64,000 bases of DNA from Ganoderma boninense (taxonomy: Eukaryota > Basidiomycota > Agaricomycetes > Polyporales > Polyporaceae), in NCBI GenBank assembly GCA_002900995.3, contig CM035305.1, forward strand, positions 3,022,467 through 3,086,466, in the 5' to 3' direction. A program made the position numbers and the translations under genes. Each line of letters starts with the position of its first letter. Position 1 is the stretch's first letter. Shown here piece after piece: positions 1 to 19,166 of the stretch. The notes beneath the pieces are model-generated. The model was not told where the DNA came from. It saw only the letters and a list, made by a program, of their open reading frames with translations, and searched no databases.

Positions 1-367
1 AAGAAGAAGGCTTGACGATGTCGAGGATGGAAATAATCTGGAGGGAAGGAGGAAGGAGAATTACGACTGATGGAGAGAAAGATAAGGAGGGGATGGACAG
101 ACGTTCTCGTTGACACAGGTCTCGGAGAAGAACTTGAGAAGCTTGAGTTCCCGGAGGGTGCGGAGGCAGAAGAGGGTGTGTTCGAAGGGAAGAACTTTCT
201 TGATGGCGACCTCTCTGTTGGAAGGCTTGTGGAGGGCGGCTACGACGGTGCCGTATGCACCTTCACCGAGGCCATGAAGGACCTTGTAGTCGTCACCTAA
301 GTAGGGGAAGAGGAGGAGATGTCAATCAAGTGGAAGGGTGACGGGGGTTTGAAAGAAGTGATGACAT
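1..367 (-). CDS. MAP kinase, FUS3/KSS1 type (5' end, partial)
   Basis: This is the N-terminal part of a MAP kinase that runs off the left edge of the window. Read on the minus strand, positions 308-103 encode the glycine-rich loop GEGAYGTV and the ATP-binding lysine motif EVAIKKV, followed by LRELKLLKFF. A 65-nt intron (102-38) has a CAG acceptor, and positions 37-1 continue in frame as IISILDIVKP. The motif order and the LRTLRE..LLKFF segment fit the pheromone/filamentation MAPK branch (Fus3, Kss1, Ubc3/Kpp2) better than the Slt2 or Hog1 branches. The first exon is tentative. An ATG at 367 gives MSSLLSNP and would need a 46-nt intron with a weak donor, joining just before DDYKVL. These kinases act in mating and invasive-growth signalling. 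The activation loop lies outside the window. Confidence 0.85.
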
Positions 368-1881
368 GCCGACGTGGAAGGGAGGAAGGGGCTTCTGGGT
401 CTTGCGAGACATTAGGCGAGAGACGAAAAGTTAGAGTAAGCGGAAGAGAGAAAGAGAGGAAGTAGAATGGGGAGAGAAGAAGGAGGGAATATGAAAGAGT
501 ACGCGTACTAAAGACGGTAGGAAGAAGGAAGAATAGAGAGTGAGAGATGGGGAGGATGATGGGCAGATATAGGCGGGGGTCAATGAGGGGAGATCGCAGG
601 CGGGAGCTGTGGACCGTGACCTGCGATGTTGACCGGGGGAGCTGTGATGGGAATCAGCAGGTGCGACATGATGGATTGCAACGATGCTGTGTTATGGGGC
701 AACGAAACGCCTCAGTGCCCTGTGCTTAGAAATATCCGAGGGCTGAAAAGATTGCGAGCTGTTCGACGCAGACAGGATCTATACCGGAAACAGAGAAGCG
801 GGAGGTTGCGATCGTATACGTAAGTAGTCCAAGCGACTTCTGTGGTCCCAGTTGAGGACGTGTGCGATGACAGAGTGCGTCACCGATGGGCATCTCCCAC
901 AAATCTCGCTTCTTGTTCGTTCCTAGTCCTCGTGCGAAATTGCAGATCACTGGACCCGCCCGGCCCGGACGCCACATGCCGAGTTTAAGCGCTTAAATGG
1001 ATAAACGCCTGCGCGGTGGTCTCGGCTGTGGCTGGGCGCTTGGACGGCGTTGGGCGGCTTTTAGGAGGGCGCTGCCGAAGGTCGGAGGCATGGTCGGGTC
1101 GGGGACTTGTTCACGGTGCGATTGGCTGCGGAAACACCGCATACGCACCCACCATCCGTCGAGCGGTATACTCAACGCTTTTCCTTTTCTTGGCATCCTC
1201 CACTTGAGCAAGGGCACTGCCCTACCCTTCCCTCGACCTCCCCAGGCTGCTCATCCAATTCAAACTCCCCTATCGCCCTCGGCGCTGCCGGTGTCATCGG
1301 TTACCCCGGTAACTAGGGCACGGGGGTGCTCGCCAGTCTGAAAACCTACTCAACAATCTTCTGTCAATTCTTGCTGGACATCTTCACCAGATCCGCGCTG
1401 CATTCTGCATCTAACCATATGCCTGCCATCCACACCTGTCGGCATGTCGGTGGCACGGTCCACCTCTGTCTGGAACGAAAGGCCAAGGCTCGCTCCACGG
1501 GCCACTGGCCGGCTGTTGGAGGACGTTGCATTGAGCACGAAACGGGAGTCGAAAACAAAAGCGGAAGACACCGGACGGGGCCGTGCGAGGGCAGCGTTGT
1601 TTTTGCGGGGCCAATGGGCGGCCGGCGCGAGGTTCCTGAGCATTTCTGATCGGGTGGAAATGAACGAGTTGCCGCCACTTTCGCTCAGGCTCTGTCGTGC
1701 GTACCCGGACCGCGCTCTCGGCTCGCCCACGCTCTCCGCCCACAAAAGCCACAGGTTTCGGCGCATGCCCGTCTCACCCAAGCCCCCACCGCCTCTCTTC
1801 TCTCTTCTTATACCGGTTCGCTTCTGGCTGAGCTAGACGTCCCTCCTTCACTTTTCTTTTCTTCAGCTCTCCCAAGCAGCC
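368..1881. other. Divergent intergenic region, no gene seen
   Basis: About 1.5 kb between the MAP kinase (leftward) and the cupredoxin gene (rightward). The open frames here overlap on both strands, lack family motifs and do not join through plausible introns. Purine-rich sequence at 420-550 (pyrimidine-rich on the minus strand) probably belongs to the MAPK promoter or leader. A CT-rich stretch at about 1785-1870 immediately precedes the cupredoxin start, which is typical of fungal core promoters. Nothing else could be assigned. Confidence 0.5.
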
Positions 1882-3434
1882 ATGTTCTTCTCAGCAGCAG
1901 CTTTCGGTCTCTCCGCATTGGCCTCCACCGTCTCTGCAAAGATTATCAACGTCCAGGTCGGTTCCGCCGCCGGCGACCTTACTTACACTCCCGAAGCAGT
2001 TGTAAGTCTTCTCTTCTCTCTCCCATCCTCTTTGCCGCCGTTGCTCACTCGCCCTTTTCAGTTCGCCGATGTCGGTGACCAAGTCGTCTTCACTTTCCAC
2101 CAAAAGAACCACACCGCCAGTCAGTCGTCCTTTGCTGGTCCCTGCTCCCTCGTCGATGGCGGTTTGGACTCTGGATTGTAAGTCCTCCATACACCCTCCC
2201 ACATTTATTCCCGTAATAACTCTCCCTTTGTTCAGCATGCCTGTCGCCGCCAACCAGACCGACAACTTCCCAACCTGGACTGTGACCGTCAAGGATGTGC
2301 GTCCTCGTCCATCCCTTGGTTCGCAGCAGCAGTCACTGATTTACCACGTCCGGCGATCCTTTCCCAGACCAAGCCCCTCTGGTTCTACTGCCGTCAAGGC
2401 GCGAAAACTGCCGCCTCGCACTGTGGCAAGGGCATGGTCTTTGCCGTCAACTGTGGACCCGACGGCTCTGCCAACTCGTTCACCAACTTCAAGCAGTCCG
2501 CCCTCAACATTGGTGCGCAGCTCCAGGCCTCAGCCGCTGCCGCGTCCTCCGCGCCCGCTGCGTCCTCGACTATCGACTACACTGGCCTGACGACCGCTGA
2601 ATATGGCTCTGCGACCATCCCTGCCGAGCCTACTGGCTCAATTGTGACTGACACCATCACCGCCGGCTCCGCCACCTGGACCACGACCTACTCGTCGTAC
2701 CCTGGCTCACCCGACCCGACCCCGTCCTCGCTCACCCCCAACGTGATCAAGGTTGTCGTCGGTGGCTCCAACGGCGATCTCACCTTCAGCCCGGACAGTG
2801 TCTCCGCCTCGCCCAAGGACATCATCTCGTTCGAGTTGTACGTCGCGTGTCGTTGCGTTCTCACCTCGTTTCGGCACCTTTCAATGATAGGAGACTAACC
2901 GCTTTCGGGTCGTCATGACAGCCACCAGAAGAACCACACCGCGACTCAGTCCTCCTTCGCGGCGCCTTGTGTCCGCCTCAAGGATACCACGGGCAACGTG
3001 GTCGGCCTTGACTCTGGCTTGTACGTCAGCCCCCGTGTTCCCAGGCATCATCATCAGATGCTCCCAAATTGAACTGCATGCTAATATCGCCCTGCGTCTG
3101 CAGCATGCCCGTGGACGCGAACGCGACGGAGTTCCCCGTTTGGAACGTCACCGTGAACGACACCACGCCGCTCTGGTTCTACTGCCGTCAGCACTCGCCT
3201 GCTGGTGCCTCGCACTGCGGCGCGGGCATGGTCTTCGCTGTGAACGCCGTCGAGAGTTCGCCCCGCAACTTCTCCGCCTTCAAGGCCCTTGCCGGAACCC
3301 TCAACGGCACCACGAGCACCAACGGCTCCACGTCCGGCTCGTCCGGCAGCGGGAACGGCGCCGCCACCGGCACCGTCTTCAACGCCGCGCTGTCCCTCGG
3401 GGCTTTGTTCGCCGCGGCGGCGTTCCTCCTCTAA
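1882..3434 (+). CDS. Secreted tandem cupredoxin protein, probably GPI-anchored
   Basis: Exons 1882-2001, 2062-2177, 2236-2296, 2368-2837, 2922-3020 and 3104-3434 join in frame to 398 aa. A signal peptide (MFFSAAAFGLSALASTVSA) is followed by two cupredoxin domains, at about residues 20-150 and 265-375. Each has a FHQKNHTA histidine motif, a Cys-containing SQSSFA.PC segment, and a WFYCRQ...SHCG.GMVF block resembling the plastocyanin copper-site loop. The linker is Ala/Ser/Thr-rich. The C-terminus is a Gly/Ser/Thr stretch ending in a short hydrophobic tail (LSLGALFAAAAFLL), as expected for GPI attachment. The intron after DSG and its phase are the same in both domains, so the gene probably arose by internal duplication. 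Agaricomycete relatives are serine-rich cell-surface proteins of unclear function; some are induced in fruiting or mycorrhiza. Copper binding is inferred. Confidence 0.9.
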
Positions 3435-4211
3435 GCATAGGCTGAGTTTCCGAGGCGGTGGGACATTCATGTGGACGTTGATCACGATACGACATAGAGT
3501 TCGATTGCGCGACCTGACTGGTGCCGGGACGCTGCTGCTTCCTCCTTCTGGGACTGTGCTTTGGGCGCACCGCACGCTGCCTAGCGCAGCCAGTTCCGCT
3601 CTCTGCTCCGCGCGTACAATGCTTTGATCGCCCATAGACACACCCTCTCCCGATTACATACCACGGCCTCGGCGGTCTCGATTACGTTCAGCTGGTCTCT
3701 ATTTTTGATGCTTTCTCTCTTCTTACGACACGGACTTGTCACGGACTCGCCGAGCTTACGTTTACGTTCTACCCTCGTTCGTACATAATATTGTTGTAGC
3801 TTTTTCTTCGAATGGCGTGCGTGCACGCCGGACCCGTGGGTTCTTGTAGCTGTAATTAGGGACGAATCTCATTTCGCTCTGCCTGACCCCTGGCGTGAAG
3901 TGTTCTACAATGTCTCTCTCAAGGTTTAAATTTTAAACCTCATACTAGCATGTATGACAGGCACCTGGAGGCCTCGATCTGTCCAACAGCACTACGATGC
4001 GAACAGCCTTCACACGAAGGGGCGTGGAAGGGAACTGCTGTCCTTAATGAGAGTACATGGGAATGAAATACGAGTGGTGGAGGTACACCAAACACGCCTC
4101 CCACAGTAAGATAGACAGCACCGTCGTAGTATGTTGCACAACCGCGTCCCGTGGAAGCGGCGAGGACGCAGCGAGTACACAGCCCAATCCGGGAGAAGAC
4201 CCGGGCTCCCG
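3435..4211. other. Convergent 3' region, no gene seen
   Basis: About 780 nt between the stops of the cupredoxin gene and CBF5. It probably contains both 3' UTRs. Short open frames are present without family features. No structured RNA was recognised. Confidence 0.5.
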
Positions 4212-6026
<1,815 letters not shown>

Positions 6027-6328
6027 CGTCGCGGAGAGACTCGGTTTTTGGAGACGAACTCGGGACCCTGACCTCCACTGCAGCCTCTCCAACTTTTCCT
6101 CCTCCCACGCTGCACTCAGGTTAGGGTTTGCCTGGTGGGAAAGTGACCATTTGTCCTGGCGTGAGAAACACGAATAAATATCGGTTATCGGCTTTTCCCG
6201 GGGCGTGCGACGATGCTCGTCAGAACTGTACAGTTGCCGGCATCCACAGAATTTCGTGCTGATCGCGGTGGACAGTGTCCTCAACGCCTCAAGACTCGAC
6301 GTCCACCCGCCCCTCCTTCGCCGTCAAG
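6027..6328. promoter_or_regulatory. Shared divergent promoter of CBF5 and eL22
   Basis: Only 302 bp separate the start codons of CBF5 (leftward) and eL22 (rightward). The interval contains TTAGGGTTT at 6121-6129, a telo-box-like element. Teloboxes are bound by Tbf1-type factors at ribosomal-protein and snoRNA-biogenesis promoters in many fungi. Coordinated control of the two genes is inferred; no expression evidence is in the sequence. Confidence 0.5.
6121..6129 (+). promoter_or_regulatory. Telo-box-like element
   Basis: The nonamer TTAGGGTTT lies inside the CBF5/eL22 divergent promoter, 95 bp upstream of the CBF5 start and about 200 bp upstream of the eL22 start. It matches the AACCCTAA telo-box known from ribosomal-protein promoters. 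Function is inferred from the match and its location. Confidence 0.45.
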
Positions 6329-6892
6329 ATGGTTAGTTAGCTCCCAGAACCGCTTTGCTGAGTTCTCTTCTCAGTAGGCTAACCCTGGGTTTCTTCTTCG
6401 TTCTCCGTGAATGTAGCCCAAGCCCGCCGCAAAGACCGCCAGTGCTAAGCACAAGTTTGTTATTGACTACTCCCGTCCCGCGGGTGACGGTGTCTTCGAT
6501 GGCATGGCTTTCGAGAAGTTCTTGCACGACCGCATCAAGGTCGAGGGCAAGACTGGTCAGCTTGGTGAGAGTGTCAAGATCCACCGCGATGGTGCGTCCT
6601 ATCTTCCTCTCTGTGTTTGGCATCCTTCCTCATCTTTGTGTCTTTCATTCCAGGCGACACTAAGATTACCGTGACCTCGAACATCCCCCTCTCCAAGCGG
6701 TATCTCAAGTACCTCACCAAAAAGTTCCTCAAGAAGAACGCCCTACGTGACTGGATCCGGTACGCCTTTGATGCACTCCTTGCAGTCTTGCATGCTGATA
6801 ATTGCGATGACAGCGTTGTTGCTTCCTCCAAAGATGTTTATCAGCTCCGCTTCTACAACATCCAGGCGGGTGATGACGAGGAGGAGGAGTAA
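6329..6892 (+). CDS. RPL22: 60S ribosomal protein eL22
   Basis: Exons 6329-6331, 6417-6591, 6654-6759 and 6814-6892 join to 120 aa, the usual length for eL22. Exon 1 is only the ATG, followed directly by GTTAGT. The protein reads [20 protein letters not shown] and continues with [19 protein letters not shown], a [20 protein letters not shown] block, and [20 protein letters not shown], ending in the acidic GDDEEEE tail typical of eL22. It is a structural component of the large ribosomal subunit. It shares a divergent promoter with CBF5. Confidence 0.97.
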
Positions 6893-7091
6893 GCGTATCT
6901 GTTACAGCATCTTTAGGTGTATGTTTGTAGGCTAGCATCATCCTTATTTTTACTATGTCGACATGCTCTGCAATTGCTTTGAATGCGCTTTCCACCGCCC
7001 TCTAGTTTGAATTGCTTCTAGATGCGATATGGATCTTTCGGTAAAGACAGTAATCAACTACAGCCGCCACAAACCGTCGGATGGCTTATGG

Positions 7092-10000
7092 TCAAGTCCG
7101 ATTGTTTATAACGAGCGTAACACCGTCCTGCAGTTGGGGTGGCCCTTCCAGCTTGATCTTGCCGAGTATCATCATCGCAATCTCGTTCCAACGTACTTGA
7201 GACTCTGTCAGCGGTCGTGTGCGGAGCTGAGCGGAGATAATTGACGAGAGGTTGTTGCGGAGTAGCTTCAGAGCGATACTGGCCTTGGGCGGGATGCGGA
7301 ACCGGACTTTGCGATCAATGGACACCGAATCTGCCATAAGCTGCATCCAAATCAGCACCAAGAAAGGTTGATACGATAGCCACCTCTTATTACCTTGAAT
7401 TCAGCATCCCCACACAGCAGCAGAAGTGCCATATCCTCGACGGGACCCGTCTCCCAAGCATATAGCTTCTTCGAATGCCTAAGATATAGTTTTGAGCAAA
7501 TGTATGTACAGAAAGAAATACCGTGAAGATACTCACATCAACGTGAAGTAGCTCAGGTGGTTCACGCCGAACTCTGGCAGACGTCTCTTGAAGTTTACTG
7601 ACGAAGGATGGAAAGATGCAGGCTGGTTGTTTGCAATTGTCTTCATCTCCCCCTTCAAGGCATCCACCGCAAGGATCTTCGGGTACAGCCCCGCTGCGAG
7701 GGCGGCGTGAAAAATGGCCGCATTGCTAGCGTTCACGTCCAGGTCGGGAGGCACGGTCACGAATCGCGTCTTGCTGCGACCATAGCGCGCCCTGCTTAAC
7801 TCCTTAACGAATGCGCGGTCGACGTGGATAAACGACGAGTCGACGAGGTAGCTGAGGAACTGCTGACGGAGCTCTTCGATCTGCTGCAGGTTCTGGTGGC
7901 TGAGATAATTCGTCTTGCAGAACTTGCGTGCGAAGCCGTTACCGCAGGCACGCCGCCAGCTCGCGAAGGCGTTGTGAAGAGTGAGGAAGTCAGAGTTCTC
8001 TGCATGCTTTGATTAGACGTTGCGCACTCATCGCAGTCGTTGAGCTCCACATACCAACTCGAAAAGAGAGTTTCGCTCTCTCCGCTTCCGCCTCCAAGCC
8101 AAGAGGGGTGAGGAAGGGCGACTTGGAGTTCAACGTGGCGGCCACGGTAAGGGCGGGGTCCAAACAACGGAATAATGTTGCGATGAGAAGGAACTTCCCG
8201 AGGTGCACATCGGTCGGAAGTTGGCTAAGTAGCCGACCCATAGGCGTGATCTCCTCGGTCGAGGTCAGTGCACGAACCTCGACCAGTGCAGACACGGCTC
8301 TTTGGACATTGATCCCCAATGGCGGGTCAAGCGCGCGGGAGAGGACGTCCTCGATCGACGTGCCCAGATTGACCTTCATGATCTTGATTCGCAAGGCAAG
8401 ATCGCTCAAGCCGAGACGCATGATCTCCGGGTCAGGATGGCCGGCCATCTAGGAGACATTTCAGATCGATATCAAATATACAAACAGCAAGACTCAACTT
8501 ACCTTGGTGTCATGTCGAGCCTTTGTGAAAAGGTGGAAGCACAGCCCGCTCTGCACACGACCAGCACGACCGCGCCTCTGGGCAGCATTGCTTCTCGCTA
8601 TGAAGGTCTCAACGAGCCGGCTGATCTGCCGCTTCTCGTCGAAACGCATCTCACGATGCTTTCCGGTGTCTATAACACAGGTGATATCGGGAATTGTGAT
8701 ACCGGTCTCAGCTATGTTAGTAGCTAAACGAGACAATGAAGGCCTTTAGATCAATTCTGGGTGTAAAAACGAGGTCCCAATAACATACCAATCACAATCT
8801 TCCGGATACCTGCTGGTGGGATGTCGAACACCGCCCCTTGTTGGTCGCTTGAGATCGTGGAGTGTAGAGGATATATGCGGAACCGCTCATCGGCACTGAA
8901 AGCAGGATGCTCCGTCAACATATCGTTCAACCTCCGGATCTCGCCCATGCCAGGCATGAAGATCAAGATAGCTGACGAGTAGCTCGCATACTCCAGATCT
9001 TCAAAGCATATCCGCTCGAGCAGCCGGATAATGAGGTCGTAAGGGATGAGGCGTTCGTCAAGAAGGTTGACAGTGGAGATGGTCTGGGGGGAATAGCGCT
9101 TCTCCAGTGTAACGTTCTCCTGCTGAACAGCGTCGTCGTCGTCATCTTCACCCGCAGCAGTATCTTCCGTCCACTCCAGACGAGACTTGTTGCGGTAGAA
9201 TTTGTCCTTGACCCTGCGGGCATACTGAGAACCTTCGATGACCTTCCAGCCTGTATACTCGACGGCGTCCTCAAGGAACCGAACATCGACAGGGAAGGTG
9301 CGCCCTGGAACGGACAAAACAGGACAACCACCAAAGTAGTGTGAGATCTTCTCCGCCTCAAGCGTGGCTGACATAAGTACTATCCTATAAACAACATATC
9401 AGCGGGGGCCATAAGATATTGTGCAGTGTGCATACTTGAGATCAGGTCTTTGCATCAGGAGTGACTTCAGAACGATCAGAAGGAAGTCAGACTCAATTGT
9501 ACGCTCGTGAACTTCGTCGATTATGATGTGCTAATGAACTGTCAGGGTTCGTTTCCTGTCACACTTTAAAAGAACGTACCGTGATCTCATCGAATGCCGT
9601 GCCCTGTCCACCTTGGCCAGATCCTCCCTCGAGCATCCGCAACGCGATACCGTTGGTCACGTACGCCAGGCGGGTGCGACGATTGATGTTGCTCTCAAGT
9701 CGAATTGCGTATCCAACCAAGGAACTTCCAGTTCCAACTGCGCCAGCAGGCTCACCAAGCTCGCGAGACACACGCTGCGCAAGAGAGATCGCGGATATAC
9801 GGCGGGGCTCGGTACAGTATATCCTGCAATGGCGTCCCTTCAAGAGCTGATCCTCCAGTATGAAAGCCGGTACTTGAGTGGACTTGCCGCTGGGCAGAAA
9901 AATTAGCCACAGGAGATTATTATCAATAGAGATAGGCTTTACCATCCGGTTTCGCCGCTAAGTACTAGGATCTGGGACATCTCGAGAAGGGAGAGGAGAT

Positions 10001-12200
10001 CCTGCTTATATTGAGCCATTGGTAACGTATTGCGTTGTTTCTGGGCCAAGGAAGGACCGTTAGTAGACACCAATCCTTCCAACTGGATGAACAACGTACA
10101 AGCATTTCCTGGTATGCTGGGCTAGCTTGTCGTGCCTGGAAGTCTGCGATGATCTGCTCGGGAGCTACATCGCTACCTTGATCATAGTAGCGAGAATGTC
10201 CGTAATCCCTCGATTCGCCAACATGCTTGGATGGCCGAGCAACAGTCTAGCGGCGTGTGAGCGAAGAGACAAAATACAGAACAATTATCTGACCTTCCCG
10301 GGAGGCGCCAGCTTGGGCTCCACGATGCTATGGATCTTTGTCCAGATGGCCCGGTTGGTGATATCGTCATCGAGACGACGTTTCTGCTCCAATTCATCCC
10401 ACAAGTCTCTGAACACTGGAGGCAACAGCCGGAATGAAGTCTGACTTCCAGCAGCAGCGGTTCCACCAATGGCAAAACCATCAGGGTTCGGAAAGGTCAG
10501 AGCGTGGAGCGCCATGGTCGCGCTATACTGCTCAGCCTGTGTTATGTCGTGACAGGCCATATCATCCATAGACCACGACTGGGTCTTGCCGCCATCCCAC
10601 CGGACCTCCACAGACGCTCGTTTTGCACGGCTGGATCCAGAAATGCAGTTGAACGAGACAACCGCATACTTGTCTGTCTTGCGAATGGTTTCCTGTAGTA
10701 GAAGCTTCGGTGTGCGGCCCGACCAGTGTTTGGGCAGTCCCATGTCTCGAACGCGAACGGTCACACCGTTCGCTATGGTCTCCGTTTCCGGCATTGCTTC
10801 CAAGAGCTCGAACATACCCCCAGCTGGCTCATCGTCTCCATCAAAGACGTCCGAATTAGTGGCGGCGCTTTCCGCACGAGAGGGTGGCTCCTTGACCTTC
10901 TTCGCGGGGGTGCGCGGAGGCTTCGGCGGAGCTGAATTGGCTAGTCCGCGAAGCCTTGCCTGCAGGGCTGCGGCCTCCACCTTACTTCGTTCCTCCTTGA
11001 ACAGAGCCTGTGCCTCCTTTTCGTCGAAGAAGTAGTCGGTTTGAACGTCCTTCAGTCGGCGCTGGAGATCGAGCAAGAAAGCTGCGTTAGCCTTCTCGTC
11101 AGCCCGTCGGTCGGTCGTAAGGTCCATTATCTTGAGCTTGAGCCGGACAAACTCGTCATTAGGGTCGTCTACAGGAGACCAACGAATGGATTCAGGAGAG
11201 CTGTCGGAGACATCGATAGCGGATCCAGGTGTGGACATGCCGTCCGTGGTTTCTGAAGGTGCGGGGGTATGGTGAGGTATGGCATCAACTAACTTGCGCC
11301 CTGGCACGAACGCAGGCGCGCTTGCGTCGAGGGTGGACTTGAGGCTAGGACTCGGAGGCGTCGATGTAGAGGACGAGCCTGTGTCCGATCGGAGATGAGA
11401 CGATCGAGTTGTACGAGGAGTCTTGGGGGTCATAGGAGTCTTGGGCAACTCGGCCTTCTCTGGTTGGACTCCCAATTCTTCCTCGGCACAGTGGAGATGC
11501 AACTGGATGGCGCATCGGTAACTCGTTCTTCAAACGACAATGTACGACATACCCATTCGAAAGCCTCATCCATATCAACACCATTGATGGCACACAGGCA
11601 TTCGTATACTCGAGCTTCAGAGAAACCGAGGCGTCTGAGCACCCCGTACGTGATAGCCAACCGAACAATGGCTTTCTCCTCGGGCTCGTCAATGGATTTG
11701 GACGCTACGAACCACGTCAATATCATTGAGGAGAAGCGCCGTGTTTAACATACACTCAGAGCTCTCGTACTCCAAAGCAAGGTCAAGAATGCGGTCAACA
11801 AAGGCCGGATCCAGGTCAAGACGGAGAAGGGTTTCCGAGAAACGCCGCTCCTGGTCTATAGCCTGTTATATGCGTGAGCAACAGGCGCATCAAACTAGGA
11901 GAAGGGACTCACCTTGACGGTACGGACTATCTCCTTCTCGACTTTGTCCTGGAACTTGTCGATGAGGGTCTGCATAGCCTGATCCATTGCGCTCAGAGCA
12001 GGAGCGTCTGCTGCCTTGATACTCTGAGGAGTGGCTGCGGTATCCGTCGAGTGACCATTTGACTGAGTAGATGGAGCTTCCTCGTGAGCAGCACTCGTCT
12101 CTGGATCCTTGGGGGGCACCACTATTTTCTTCGGGACCGATGTTGTCGCGAAGCCACGAGCGATGGGCTTCAGTTGGGTTTTCTTCTTTTTTGGTGCCAT
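7092..12200 (-). CDS. DHX29/YLR419W-type DExH RNA helicase
   Basis: A long multi-exon minus-strand gene of about 1,400 aa. Resolved 5' exons are 12200-11913, 11862-11754, 11704-11553 and 11502-10294; further exons continue to the stop at 7092. The N-terminus is lysine-rich (MAPKKKKTQLKPIARGF). Next comes a UBA-like segment (LAITYGVLRRLGFSEARVYE) and a long charged linker. The helicase core has motif I GETGCGKS (split by an intron near 9.9 kb), Ia TEPRRISAISLAQRVSRE, motif II DEVH, motif III SATL, NIAETGITIPD and motif VI QRRGRAGRV. It ends with the HA2/OB-fold regions. The UBA-like N-terminus and the DEVH variant match DHX29, which in animals helps 40S scanning on structured 5' UTRs. A translation role here is inferred. 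The core motifs look intact. Confidence 0.88.
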
Positions 12201-12882
12201 GGTGCCGGCTACAGGGAAAGGCGTAACACGCCGAGTATGTCTCCAAGAGTCACTGCAGAAGAACCAGTGCTGTCGAGAGGACTGTTCTGGAGGGGTGTTC
12301 CGACGTCTGGTATGCCTGGCCCAGGCAGATGGGGTGATTGATGTCCAGGTGTTTTCTAGACACAGGCGCTGTTCGTCGGGGAGCTGCTCGTGCAGATAAA
12401 TAAGAAGAGTTGCAAGGTATGAAGAGTCATGTAGATGGTCGCCGAAGTCGTCGTGGATGAAAGACCGCGCTCTCAGCTTTCTTCGCGTGCAGCATCGCGG
12501 TGCTTTTGACTCGGTTACGCGCATCCGATCTCCGATCTCGTCCCGATCGCCTAATCTGCTGACGTAACTTACCTGAAACTGCCTTGTTCTGCGACGGGAC
12601 TCGGAGGAAGCGGGAGGAAGACACCTTGCACCTGCAAACACACTTATGGACGGGCATCCGATATACAAGAATACAGGCCATGGGTTGCCATAATGTATGG
12701 GTACATATCAAACATGCTGGTCTAGGTAGGAGTAGGAGACTTGAGTACAGTACGAGCTAGCAACGAGCAGGGGTTAGGACGACAAACATACACTACCTAT
12801 AAGCGACGCAACACGACGTGCAAAGCGACAAATTCCGAGAGATAATGTGAAAGTTCCATTTATGCGGTGCGAGCAATCATCA
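12201..12882. other. Intergenic region, no gene seen
   Basis: About 680 nt between the INO80 stop and the DHX29-like start, both genes on the minus strand. It should hold the INO80 3' UTR and the helicase promoter. No gene or RNA was recognised. Confidence 0.5.
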
Positions 12883-18528
<5,646 letters not shown>

Positions 18529-19166
18529 TGTTCAGCGGGGGAGAGGGCGAGGGGGCGTGCAGAGATGGGAGTTAATAAATAGGTTTGCTTCCGTGGACTG
18601 CTGGACAGCCTGAGAAGCGCCCGCGATGACACAACCCTCGACAACAAGCCAAAGAAGGCCCCGTGGAGGAGTTGTCGAATTGGGCGGAGTGGACACGCGG
18701 CGGCGGGCGTGGCCTGGGGGTCGCTGGCGGGCGGGGGTCGTCGTGCCAGTCGACGGTGGAGATGGGAAGACGCAACAAGGCGGAATGATGAGGGGCCGGG
18801 CCCGAAGAGCGACGGCTTAGCCGCAATTTGCCCAGCGAGCGAGCCTCAGAGGATTTCGTCTCGCTACAAATATGTCCATTCCCCTTTTTGGCATGCCCAT
18901 GCCGCTCCTTCTCTCCCCCACCGTGTCACATCCCCTGTCACACCCCGACGCCTGGGTCCGTGCGCCCCCGATTCCGTGCAAGCCCCAAGTCTGCATCGCA
19001 TTTCTAGCCAACAAACAGGCCCCTCCCCTGCTAGTGTGCAAACTACCTCCGCTCGTCCGTCCAAAACGTCGCCAATTCACCCGATCTGCCTAGATACCAT
19101 GGTCACACCACACCCCGCCCCCCGCCCCATATGCAAGCACGATATGACATGGCGTTGATGGCCGCC
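18529..19166. other. INO80 upstream region, no gene seen
   Basis: About 640 nt between the fumarase stop and the INO80 start. It has C-rich stretches (about 18900-19060) but no convincing coding frame. It probably holds the INO80 promoter and the fumarase 3' UTR. Confidence 0.5.
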
